Below the pieces are notes generated by a model, which was not told where the DNA came from, made no database searches, and saw nothing but the letters and a program-made list of their open reading frames with translations. A stretch of DNA of 64,000 nt, from contig JARGSG010000095.1 in NCBI GenBank assembly GCA_030374805.1, positions 124,001-188,000 of the forward strand, in the 5' to 3' direction. Source of the stretch: Gracilaria gracilis (lineage: Eukaryota > Rhodophyta > Florideophyceae > Gracilariales > Gracilariaceae). Of the stretch, positions 53,064 to 63,458 are shown piece after piece; the stretch's first letter is position 1, and each line of letters begins with the position of its first letter. A program made the position numbers and the translations under genes.

Positions 53064-56009
53064 TCAACCTGATGGATGAGTGGCAAAGTGAGGCCCCGGG
53101 GATCCTCCAGCTGAGGATTCCCGACCCGGAGTGGTGTTCTGATGGGCTCCCGGCCAAGGCTGGAAGAGATGAGCCTGGCCCATAGCGTGGCTAGGCGCGC
53201 TACCATGACCCACGGGGGTACTAATACGCACGCTGAGGTCTGGCATTACGTCGGGACTCATCGGAGGTGGCGCGCTCGCCTGCGCAACCGACGGAGGTAC
53301 CGACGACCCGAGGTGGAGAGGAGCCTGCGGAGCCACTAGAAGGCCGGGGTTCAGGCTAGCACCAAATAGGGGATCCTCCAAATGGTTTGTAAACGTCGGG
53401 CCCATGGCCGTCGCTAGGCCTGCCACCTGGTTGGTAGCCATCTGGTAGAGCTGGACCTGGAACCTGTTCCGGAACTCATCAATTTGGGAAAAGGATCGCA
53501 TGTACTGTGCATGACGAGGCAGGATGCTTTCCAGAAGAGTAAGAACTTCGACCACAGAGGTAGGACCTACCCGCTGGAAGATCACCACGCAGGGTTGGCG
53601 GACCCGGGCCATTAAACCTGAAATGGCCTGGGAGTCCACCTGAGAGGGGACAGGTGCCGCAGCCGCAGCCATGACACCCCCGAGGATAGCCCGCGGAGGC
53701 CCATCAACTCTTGTGGTACTGGGAAGAAGAGAAGTTACACCAGTATGGGCATGCGTGTTGCGTCCCACCGGAGCGGGAGTAGGTGCTGAAGTGACCACAG
53801 GGGCAGCCGCTGGCGATCCCACCACAGTTGGGAAGGGTTCCGAACTCCGTGGAGGTCCCTGATCGGTAGGCGCCCCGGGGTAGCGTTGCTCTGCGCGAGA
53901 CACGACCTTCCAGGACACGGGATCGAAAACTTCCCACCCCTGCTTGGGTCCCCACGGGAAACTCTCCACTTGGGTAAGCAACGACTCCAATTGCTCAATG
54001 GAGTTATCCTCCAATTGCTCAATGCAGTAATCCGTACCTGCCACAATGGTTCCGAGTCCGAACTGTCGGATGTCGCAAATGATCCTCGGGGGAATGAAGA
54101 ACATACGACCAGGAGGCTGAACACCGTCACGGTAAATCTCGGCTTCGCGAGAACGGTAGTCCCAGTCAATACCATCGCAGGCAGCCTGCAGAGCCAGGAC
54201 GGCCACCAGTACGGCCCACTCCGCAATGGCCATCGACCAAATGAGGTAATACCGATCGTGGTTGCGGGTGATGTAGCTCCCGAAATAGGCTAATACTGGT
54301 GGGGTTGGGACGCTAAGCGACATCGGAACCTCATAGGCATTCCACCACTCAGGTCGGGCCACATACCAAGAGGTTCTTCCTTTATTAGGTTGTGAGAAGA
54401 ACTCCACATTATGGAACCCATGCATGACGCGGTTGAAGCTGGACCGGGTGCGAATGCGAGCCTCGGTGGCAGCATCCACCCCCCACCTACGACTGTTAGC
54501 CTAATGGATGGTATTGTAAGGCCTATCGAAGCAAACCAAATGTGGAGAGGCCGGAAGGTACTGCTGCGGAAGGGAATCGTACTGACAGATCTTCACAACC
54601 AGACGTCGGTAATAATGGAGCTCCGGTTCAATACGAACGTACGGCAGATCGCTGGGATAAAGCGGGAGAATGAAATACCTCATTGGTGTGTGTCGCTGGC
54701 GACTATCATAGCACTCAGCCGACCCTGACAAGGTTGGGATTCTTTATCCCGACGGTGGAGCGTTTGCGGGACGGAGCGGAGACGCTCGCAATCCCACCGA
54801 AACAAACCCAAGTAGGTATCCAGAGTCGGACGTCGCAAGACGCCGGGAAGCGATGTGTTCCCCGGCGCCAATGGCCAGTTCCGACGGTACAGCGTCGCTT
54901 GCGAAACCATTCTTTGATCGACCCCGAAGGTACCATGTTGGGAAACTTTCCAGTCGGCCGTGGTGAACGTCTCCAAACCAGAATAGGAAATACCACGAGG
55001 AATCTCGGGCTCCGCGCCATATGGGTCCCAGGTCCCTTCGTGAATCCTTTGAGGTTGATGTGAAGAAGACAGAACCGGCTGGCTCTGGAAACCAGTTTGG
55101 ATGCATGAATGATACAAAGCAGCGCCCCGAGAACCAGACTTGGCAATTCCGCTTCCGCGGCCGCGCGAAGGACTGGCACCAGACATGGTGTGATGAGTAC
55201 CGTGAGGAAGTGGTTGAGATGGCGAGCACTCGACCGCAGGGGTGAAGCAAATCGGCTTTTTATCCACAATGCGTGAGTCACTAGAGCTGATGCTCAAAAC
55301 CTCCACCCGTTCGGGGCCCCATGCTGGTTCAACCATTAAGGTATCGGCATTGGTCGCCGATGGCGCGCCGTCTCTTGGGGCTACCTCGTCCGATTGACCA
55401 ACATGGGGAACCGACAATCGCCGTGTACCGCTACGGGTGCGAGCCCGCACGCTGGAACCAGGGCTACCCATGTGGTTCAGATAAGGATCAGTGGTCACCA
55501 TAAACGGGTTCAACCTTGTCGGTCGGACGAGAAGCCACGGTGGCGCGAGCCCGCGTAGACAAACCGCAAAGAGGTACGAAGGTAACCAGAAAGGAGAACG
55601 GTGGAACAATCTCGATGGAGTCAGCGGCAGTGCCTCGAAGGGACGGAGATGGAACCTGAAGGGTACGGCGCGTCAAGCCGCAACCAAGGGGGCGCCATAA
55701 TTCTGCACGGTACAGTCCGCACAGGAGCACAAAGCTGCGCCGCGTACCTCAATGGGTGCGACGACGCGGAATAGGCGATCGAAGCCCTGAATCCGTTAAA
55801 ATGTATGCAGACGCGGGCTGGTAGTCGAACCTTGAAGGAGCACAACGGGCGCGCGTCGCGCCCGAAACCACGAATGGGGAAGGAAAAGCCGCCGACGGTG
55901 ATGAATCTAATGGTGAACAGGCATGCTCCGTATCGCAGAGCGAGCACGACGCACTGTGCAAAATGGCACGAGGACTGCGCCGTTGACTAAGGGGGTACGA
56001 CGATGCCAC
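53064..56009 (-). pseudogene. Antisense accessory coding region of Ty3 element 2 (fossil)
   Basis: This is the counterpart of 7110-10043. The C-terminal part (54479-53064) and the N-terminal part (55609-54680) are both still recognisable and closely similar to element 1. Shared features include the RARTRSGTRRLSVPHVG stretch, the Trp/Tyr-rich middle and the terminal HFATHPSG. There are several breaks. The family remains unknown. Its presence in two copies with clearly different ages shows it belongs to the element rather than being a one-off capture. Confidence 0.65.
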
Positions 56010-56061
56010 CGACTTGGTGAAAGGATCTAGGAGCCACGAGGGCGTGGCTCAGGGTAGGAAG

Positions 56062-56077
56062 GGGGTCTGCAGTACAA
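56062..56077 (+). other. Polypurine tract of Ty3 element 2
   Basis: A GGTAGGAAGGGGGTC tract directly before the 3' LTR. Confidence 0.8.
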
Positions 56078-56580
56078 TGAGACCTCAATGGGTTGGTGCC
56101 ACGTGGGCCTACTGGTGCGCCTTGCTGGCTGCACTGTACCCAATTGGTATTCTGTATTTTCTAATTTCTAATTTTCAATTTATAGTTTAGGATAGCTTAG
56201 CATTGCTGGCCCATGACAGTAGGTCATGGGTGCAGTCGATGACGTCATGCCCACATGGGAGATCGGCGTCGGTGCACCTTGTATATATTATGGTGCACCT
56301 CGCCTTCCCCCTCGAGTATTGTAAAGTCAGGCACCACTAGGGCAGTAACTATACCATCTTCGTCACTTGCTACTCTATTACTCTTCAGGTTTTACCACGC
56401 GTCGACGTCTACTACCGTACACCTACACGGTCTAGTCTAGACTAGTTGCCCCGCCGTTTGCCCCTGCGAGTTTCAGGTGCCCTACTACCATATTGGTTGT
56501 GTGTTTTTCCTCTTTAGGTTGAGCCCTCGCGCGCTCCCTCTACCAGGCGGACCCCACACCTCATCGGTATTTGTACGACA
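56078..56580 (+). repeat. 3' LTR of Ty3 element 2
   Basis: A 503-bp LTR followed by GCCAT. It carries TGACGTCA at 56240-56247, TATATAT at 56282-56288, and GGTGCACC at 56271-56278 and 56292-56299. Confidence 0.93.
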
Positions 56581-57987
56581 GCCATGCAGGATAGAACAGG
56601 ATATACCTGTTTTTGTTTTGCCCGCTGCAGTTGTCCGCGTGAAGATCGACCTCATTACATGAAGGTCTCTACCTCTTAAACTGATCGATTGTGTAGTGTA
56701 GCATAGAACCAACTTCATTTCCTGTCTTGTTACCAGGCCAATGGCCTTCTGGTAAACCGAAAACATTCGTGATCCCTACATTAGTGACATGACACCCGAA
56801 AATATCGAACTTAAGCCCTGTCACAAAATGGAGCTGTCCTGGCTTTCGGAGCAAATGTGTGGTAGCAGTACCTTTTCTGCAAAATCCAATAGTATGTGCA
56901 CAAACTCAGAGTGCGATTGGGCTTTGCGACGCAGTTCCTTGTAGTAATTGAATTCGTGAAGTGCTTCAGATCTGTGCCTTTCCTTCGCTTGCAGAAGTAT
57001 TTCCTTTGTCCCACTGTCTTGCATCGTATTTGCCTCATTCAAAAGCGTCGTGCAGGTATCACAAAAGTCGCTTCCAGACTTCAGGATCCTCAGTGTAGGC
57101 ACATAAACTCTCCCTACCTCACGAAATCCATACGTACTAAGTGGCTCTTCCGGTCTTCGTTGCTTGCATGCTGTGGTGTGGTACACAGAATCAACAATGT
57201 CACTCCACTTTCCTTCGTAATTTTCATAAACCGAATGGGTCGTCATCCTGCTTGGTAAGAGCATCACCAAGGTCTCGTGTGCAGATCCCCGACCCGTGGG
57301 ACAAGCCATTGCGTGAATATCACTGAACCACTGTAGGAATAATAGGACTACCATAGACTGCACCGAAAAAGAGCCTTTTCGACGTGTGTTTTCCAGAGTA
57401 CTGTGAGCTGCAAAGGATGTGTTGTTTGATACCCTACTTGCGTACTGTGAGACTGTTTTGGGGTGTAACTGGACAACTGCTGCGAAAGCTTTCGCACATA
57501 AACACACTCCCCGTAGAGCGTATTGTGTCGTTACTCTTCCACTGACGTTCTCTTGCCTTCGATGTCGTTTTCTGTACTGGGCCTCCTGCGCATCACTTTC
57601 CATTAGTTCATTGGGAGAATCGGGTGGAGCGCTGAGCGCCAGCAAGATGCAGCGCACTGCATGAATGCGATCGGCTTCAGACAATAAAGCAAAGCTTTCG
57701 GAAATCTGTTTGCTATGTTCAAACCCACAAGGTGTTTTGCACACGCACTGAGCCATGTAAGATTGATAGTGGTGTCTTGCGTGGGTAAGCATAAGCATGT
57801 CCTCCGCTGCGAGGTGTTGGTCCTCTGAAAGCTCTACATCTTGTGGCGGAAGTGCTGGCAGATCATATCGACCTTCTTCGTCTGCGCCGTCACTGGGAGT
57901 TTGTTGGCGCTGTGTGCTGTCCGGAGTACTCGAAAGATCTAATTGTTGGAGCGCTTTGGCTTCGCTGAGTATGTGTTCGGCTTGCAT
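56581..57987 (-). pseudogene. Transposase-like gene (LHADNC/GQNKN family), 5' part
   Basis: From ATG 57987 an open frame of 388 codons encodes three parts. The N-terminal part is acidic and Gln-rich, and is followed by a Cys cluster (CVCKTPCGF). A middle segment has FCDTCTTLLNEAN and a Lys/Arg/Glu-rich helix; LLDFAEKVLLPH leads into the catalytic-like part. A frameshift near 56835 follows; in the next frame come PGQLHFVTGLKFDIFG and NKTGNEVGSMLHY, and after a stop near 56672 the stretch VDLHADNCSGQNKN. This order is that of a widespread eukaryotic DNA-transposase-like family (DUF7869 type, from memory). The Ty3 insertion removes the last block to 44572-44992. Copies of this family are usually mobile-element genes, so I read it as a dead transposase. 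Confidence 0.7.
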
Positions 57988-59142
57988 ATCTTATGTGGAG
58001 TATGTGGTGTGTTTCGGAAGTTGTGATTCGAAGGAATGTGGACCCGCCGGTGGCGCAAGAAAAACTGAAGGACAACACTCCTTGGAGGTGATTTGAGGTA
58101 CTTAGTTAATTTCCGCATCACGCGTTAGTAGATATATATGAGCTACACCGCTATTAGCGTGTCGCCTCGCTGAGGTAATTTCCACACATGTACAAGTAGA
58201 TTGCACGGCTCGAGGCGCCGCTTAGCGGGTGTGAATAGCACACGTGTAGCTCGGATATGCCGGAGGCAGTGCACCCAGTATTGCTGTATTTACTTAGATA
58301 TTTTATAGATTATTTGGCCCGGCGCACCCACTGTCAGTGGTGCGCCAAGCTCGGTACTTAGAGGGTTGAGCATCGCTCCCCCAAGTAAACTGCCCCTTGC
58401 CAAGCAAGGGCTTCTGGCTCTAACTATTACGCCTTTGCGGATTGTTCACCTCCAAGTAAAGTGACGACTGCGTTGTTCACCTACAGTTACCCACCCTTGT
58501 GGCACTCAGAGTATAACCACTATTTGTGTGTCTCGTTCCAACCTATTGTCGTATACTCGCCCCTGTATTGGGTTTGCTTTATTCTCTCTCTCTTTTCCCC
58601 ACTCTGGTGGTTTGCTTTATCCCCTCTTTGGGTTTGCCTTTTTGCCCTGTTGTCAGTGGCCCGTTTTCGACACCTTGTCGTTGCCGTGCTACTCTCTTTC
58701 GAGGACTCATCTCGTGATCGTGTGAAAACGTGGATTTCTACCGACTACTAATCAGCCTCAACGCTCAGGCGCTTGTCGTGGTGGTTTGACCTCGGATTTA
58801 CACCCGGCTTAGCTGTGTCATTCCCGGGATGCTCCGTTGGCTGTGCTGTCCTGTCGAGGGGAAGATTTCGAACGTCTTCGTGAGCTTGCACTTTTCCCGC
58901 CAGAGGCGTTGCTCCACAAAAACGATCCAGGTGTATCTCCGAAATGGTACCGATTTTTTTATAGAACAGAGAACCGCACACGCTCCGGTTGGTAGATTTG
59001 CGCTCGTTCTTGACATTCAGTTATTCTGGTTTTCGTCTCAATGACAGCAGCTGAAGCTGAGCTCTTTGCACATGTGCAAATCTTCTGGTACACCAAAACT
59101 GCCACAAGGAGTTTTTAAAATGGATTGACACGCAAGTATCTT
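57988..59142. other. Intergenic, 1.15 kb
   Basis: The part up to about 58140 is presumably upstream DNA of the transposase-like gene; TATATAT lies near 58132. The rest is pyrimidine-rich (58560-58720) with no supported gene. A strong hairpin sits at 58321-58346. It may contain part of an unrecognised LTR or transposon end, but I could not find a matching partner. Confidence 0.4.
58321..58346. other. GC-rich 12-bp hairpin
   Basis: GGCGCACCCACTG and CAGTGGTGCGCC pair over 12 bp with a single bulged C and a one-base loop. No role is known. Confidence 0.6.
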
Positions 59143-59487
59143 ACTACCTGCGGAGAAGAATCCAATTATTGACATATGCGTGCCCAGGTTCCACTTTTCA
59201 TAGTATTAGTAACTGCAGAAAAAGCACAGATTATCGACAAAAATGTGCGCAACTTTAACTTTTCTTAGTACCAAAAAATTGGTACTAAATGTGGCAGTTG
59301 GTGCGAGGCATAATGATGTTTTGGGCCCGTAGCACTACGCATCCAAAGCTGATCATATGACATATGCTGGTTTGCCTTGTGTTGTAACTTGTTGGCAATG
59401 AAATGATCCAAACACAGAGTGCTTCCTAAAAGAAAGCCAAATGCGCCGTGTGACACGGCGCATTTTTTTAATGAAAAATATTTAGTA
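59143..59487. repeat. Repeat R1 copy 2, left part
   Basis: Matches 5231-5575 of copy 1 with clear but imperfect identity, including the perfect hairpin (59439-59465). It is interrupted at TA 59486-59487 by the pogo-like element. Confidence 0.75.
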
Positions 59488-59703
59488 CAACAGTCAACCC
59501 TTGTTACTGGGATGCGGAGCGTTTGACTAATTGAAATCCTTGTACAGTGTCAAGGACAATAACAAGGTAGACATTTGCAATATGTAACAAGCAAGTCCTG
59601 ATTATACTGGGGAGCGAAGAAAGACGTCAAACGACTCTGGCGCATGCGTGAAATTGTATCGCGCTTCAACAAGCGATAGAGCGTACGCAAATCAGCCAAC
59701 GTT

Positions 59704-61189
59704 TCACCCGAAACCACTCCTTGATCTTCCATCATTCCATTTAGTAATAGCAACCGCTCTCATTTTTTCTTTCACTGACAGCAGCTGCAAAGCAGATTGT
59801 TCTTCATTCTCAGAATTCTCTGTAGCCTTCTCTACAACTTCATGTGGAGCATGAGATGCAGCAATCTCTTCAAGTGAAACATCTGCAATACAGTCATCTT
59901 CGTTATCCAAATTCAGTAAAGAAGAAATCTCAATCCGCCGGTGTTGACTTTCCGGAATTAGTTGGTTCACAACACTCAATAAACTTTCCTCAACGTCCTG
60001 TTCTTCTTCACGACATCTTTTGTTGTACTGCGGTCCGTCCATTGGCTTCGTGTGCAACCAAAAATTATAAAAGACTTTGTTGGGAATGTCTTTCCATAGA
60101 GATCTCATCGCCTTCATATCACTAAGTTGGTCAATGTAGTAGATATTAGTACTCTCGGTGTCAGCGTTCTCGACCACACGCTCATATTGGAAGCGTCCTT
60201 AACGCTTCTTAAGTGCCGCAATTATTCCAGCGTTAAGAGGCTGCAATCGAGATGTTGTTCGAGGAGGCAAAAATTCTACCCTCACGTTGTAGTACCTGAT
60301 CAAACTTTCATCGCTACCGTGACAGCTGGGTTTGTCTATTAGCAAGAGAACTTTTCGTTCTGGAGAGCAACGCCTAATGTAGCCAGAAAACCTTCCTAGC
60401 CACGCTTGGAATATACCATTGTTCATCCACGCCTTCTTATTATTGTGATAATCAAACCCCAGTTCCTGGCCACTTTGATTCGAAAAGCAGCGAGGTTTCC
60501 TTGCATTGCCAATAATAAGAAGAGGGAAACGTTCCGATCCATCAGCGTTTGCACATGCTGGGAATGTGAGCCGAACTTTTTGCTTTTTCCTACCAGGATG
60601 AGGAACAGTAGCGATGGTACGGTCGGGTGCCATTCGATAGAATAGACTTAATTCGTCTGCGTTGAACCTGTCTTCTACAGCAAATGACTTAACCATTTCC
60701 CTCAGGTGCGGAAGTCTTGCAGCAATTTCTGCTTCATCAGCATCTCCACTCTCTCCGTGAGACTGTAAGGATTTTAATCCTTTCCTTCTTTGAAAGTTGT
60801 AGAGCCAGCAATTACTCAACGTCAACGAGATCTTTGAGTCCGCAACACGAGTAGCATTCAGGCATTGCATGAGTCTTCTGCCAGCTTCAATTATCATGGG
60901 GCCATTAACAGCCCTTCTGGCGGCGAATTGGGCGGTTACCCATTCCGGGAGTGTACCTTCAAATTCAGGGAACGCTGCAGCACGTTGACGTACTTGATCG
61001 CGTACGCAAGTAATTTTCACACCGGTAGCGAGAATACGCGAAATTGTAGCTTTTCCAGGACAGGCTGAGAGTTTGAGTGCTTTTTGCGCCCATTCGGCGA
61101 GACTGCGCTGGTTAGTCGTCAAGCATTTCGTAATTTGACCTCTGTGCTCGTCCAAAATGGCCCTTTTTTTGTTAAAACGTGAGTTGAAC
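59704..61189 (-). pseudogene. pogo/Tigger transposase (CENP-B HTH, DDE_1), inactive
   Basis: Landmarks in order: a psq-type helix-turn-helix (LTTNQRSLAEWAQKALKL...ATISRIL), a CENP-B-type HTH (FEGTLPEWVTAQFAARR), and the DDE_1 core. The first Asp is in FNADELSLFYRM and the second in LLLIDKPSCHG. The third motif reads LQPLNAGIIAALK, where active members have LQPLDxG, so the third catalytic Asp is Asn. An in-frame TAA (60199-60201) directly follows; the same frame continues downstream with YYIDQLSDMKAMRSLW and an acidic tail to 59704. The N-terminus lies next to the 189-bp insertion, so the true start is uncertain. Catalytically dead by sequence. Confidence 0.88.
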
Positions 61190-61194
61190 TCTGG

Positions 61195-61383
61195 TGTAGT
61201 GAACAGGGGGGAAGAGTGGCAGGGCCGGGGTTCGAACCACGAACCCCGGGCCCGAACAAAAAGCACACGAAGGCGGTTACCGATTGAGCTATGGCCGCTC
61301 ACGGTGTGGTGACCTCATGCCACACCGTCGGAGGTGTTATCGTGACTCTCTGTGACCGCCAGCTGCAGCTGACAGCAGCTACA
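61195..61383 (-). repeat. tRNA-promoter LTR-like short element, copy 2
   Basis: The 189-bp unit TGTAG...CTACA is flanked by TCTGG (61190-61194 and 61384-61388) and sits inside the pogo-like transposon. On the minus strand it holds a perfect A-box TAGCTCAATCGG and a B-box GGTTCGAACCC (one mismatch), about 50 bases apart. The tRNA-like acceptor arms GAGCGGC and GCCACTC have one mismatch. It shares all landmarks with copy 1 at 2451-2639. Confidence 0.7.
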
Positions 61384-61901
61384 TCTGGTTGGCATCGTGG
61401 TTGCCGTGTAGAGGTTATAAGGCAACTCGGATTATGCCAAGCTTAACCCTGAAGGCACCAAAAAGAAACTGCTTATGTCGTGTTCAGTTTACATTTATCA
61501 CATTTTGTGTCTGTTAAAACGCTGCTTAAATGACGTTAAATTGCTTTATCTTAAGACGTAACGGTTTAGAGTTCGCAGTGACAAATGTAACAGAGGTACG
61601 AAAGATTTGTTGTTTTAGATGATTGCTTGAACGGTTATTAAAGAAATGAGAGTCGTTCGCATAGTCTCTGTTTTCTGAAGATCAAGTGTTGGTGCTTATA
61701 AGGAGTAAATCTAAATGCTCGCAGGGGTTTGTTTAAGGGGCCACGGCGCTTTTGCTTGTTGCTGTGCATCCATATATCCGTATTCATGGATATATTATTT
61801 ATTGCTTCCTAAATAGCAGTTCCAAGATCGTCACAAAAGATATGATTCTTTTATAGCCATATCCTTGTTGTGCGAAAACCTTTTATGAAGGGTTGACTGT
61901 A

Positions 61902-62073
61902 CTAGCTCTACTGTTGTTGAATAGAATCTGAATATTCTATGTATAAGCGTCACGTATTGCTAGTATCCCAGACATTGTAATGGATCTCCGGAACACCAGC
62001 CCTTGCTGCTGTTCTACCTGAATTTGCCAGAAATGGCTTGGCATATTGAGGTGATTTCCAGTGTTCCACCCAG
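61902..62073. repeat. Repeat R1 copy 2, middle part
   Basis: It contains TATTCTATGTATAAGCGTCAC and continues through CAGCCCTTGC(T/G)GC to TTCCACCCAG. At the place where copy 1 holds the Tc1 element this copy is uninterrupted, so it is the empty paralogous site. Confidence 0.7.
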
Positions 62074-62818
62074 CGAATTGCGGGAAATTTACCAATTTTA
62101 GATTGTTATTGATATAGTGATTGTCATGATTTTCGTGCATTGTTTGATCCTGTGATATAAATATTTTTAAACTTTTATTGTGAGCACATGTGACCAACCG
62201 TGCTTCTTTGAAGTCAAGAGTTCACACTTGTACGCACAGTTTCAACATCTTCATGCGAGAAAAGAATATTTTTTTGAGCTACTCGCAAAACAAAACTTTT
62301 TTTCCTCCAGATTTATTAAAATGTTTGATATTTTTGCATACATTGTAAGATAAGTAGTATTAAAACTAGAGTACGTAATCGTTTTGGCTTCAAAATGTTC
62401 TCAATTTCAGGTATAAGCACTAAAAAAGGCGTAAAAAGGTGGTTTTTGTTACGTGTTTTGCGTATGTATGGGTCGCAATTCTTTAATCCACTGCTTTCAA
62501 TATATGGGAAAACAGCGTACTCCAGTATTAAATTTGTTGTCGTATTAAAGTACGAAAGAGAATATTAAACTTGAGAAGATTCAATAAAGTTAGAGGCGTT
62601 CCAATTTTTAGTATAACGGGAAAAGGAACATGTTGCACTGTTTGAAAGTCTTCTGAAGAAGTGCATTCTGCATGCACTACAGCTATTGACGTTGCAAGAC
62701 TGACATGTACATTTGTAACGCTTACAGTGGCGTAGTGCAGCAACTGCTACACGAAACATGTGACATTCAGCTTTCCGTTTTTATTTAGAATTTCAATGAG
62801 TGCGAATTTCCCGCATCT
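62074..62818. mobile_element. Putative 745-bp nonautonomous insertion in R1 copy 2
   Basis: This DNA is absent from copy 1. It is flanked by CCCAG (62069-62073 and 62819-62823). Near its ends TGCGGGAAATT occurs in inverted orientation (from about 62079 and back from about 62815), a few bases in from each edge. It has no long ORF. It could be a MITE-like DNA element; the class is uncertain. Confidence 0.45.
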
Positions 62819-62835
62819 CCCAGTAGGAGCTTTGC
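62819..62835. repeat. Repeat R1 copy 2, right end
   Basis: CCCAGTAGGAGCTTTGC matches the right edge of copy 1 (18839-18855); similarity stops after it. Confidence 0.6.
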
Positions 62836-63458
62836 GATGACATTACACTTCAAGTACACATGTACTCTCGAACACGTACGCAACGCACACACATTCATTC
62901 AATTTCAATCAAGTTCACAGTAGTTCTTTTCAACTGTAAGTTCAGGCCATTCAGATCCTGGAGTGTGCTGGCTCTGTTTCTCCCACACTACCGAAACATA
63001 AAGATCTTCATAGAACGAAACGCGAGTGCTCAACAAGCGACAGTAAAATTCTCTTCCTGCCGCTTCAGCATCAACAGATCCATGAGTAGAAACGTAGTAG
63101 GTTCATAACGAGTGTACGTTTGTAAAGCCCGCACACAGTTCAAATCAAAGCATCTAGCTTTACGTATGGTTGATTGGGACTGTTTAGGACAGAGAACCAT
63201 GTATACGCTCTTTGAATGTCTGATTACTGGACTGGTCAAACAAGCGTCAATTAGCTGCCCTACGTCGCGCAGACATAGGTGGTACAGTCAAGTTGGCACA
63301 CTGAGCAACCAAAGCGTGGAAGGCAACAGTGTCAACACCCACGCCTCATGATGTTAGTCAGCTTCGTCGATTTTATATAAAACTGAATTGCACCGCTACC
63401 ACCACCAATACGAGAGGAACAACTGCGATAACAGCTCCTATCTGCTCCATTTCGAAAC
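62836..63458 (+). promoter_or_regulatory. Upstream region with TATA box of secreted gene
   Basis: TATATAAAA at 63374-63382 lies 85 bp before the ATG at 63459, a spacing like that of other host genes in this window. The rest shows only short ORFs. Confidence 0.55.

Larger units (their letters stand above)
44993..56580 (+). mobile_element. Ty3/Gypsy chromovirus-like element 2 (same family as element 1)
   Basis: This 11,588-bp copy is in the opposite orientation to element 1, with LTRs at 44993-45500 and 56078-56580 and the duplication GCCAT (44988-44992 and 56581-56585). It has the same order: 5' LTR, primer site, gag, pol with chromodomain, spacer, antisense coding region, polypurine tract, 3' LTR. 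By eye the LTRs differ by about 19 substitutions and one 5-bp indel (near 4%), so it is older than element 1. It has several breaks (about two in gag, two or three in pol, more in the antisense region) and looks inactive. Confidence 0.93.
59488..61899 (-). mobile_element. pogo/Tigger-type DNA transposon in R1 copy 2
   Basis: Terminal inverted repeats CAGTCAACCCTT are at 59491 onward and at 61899 backward; the left end has three extra bases. They are flanked by TA (59486-59487 and 61900-61901). Copy 1 of R1 shows the same site without the element (near 5571-5575). It encodes a DDE transposase of the CENP-B/pogo group on the minus strand and carries a small LTR-like insertion at 61195-61383. 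Confidence 0.85.

Noticed and set aside
58120-58760. A solo LTR in the pyrimidine-rich stretch
   Set aside because: I found no matching ends or target duplication and no partner in the window.
60199-61302. Start of the pogo transposase at 61302
   Set aside because: The first 35 or so codons of that frame lie in the inserted 189-bp unit, not in the transposase gene.
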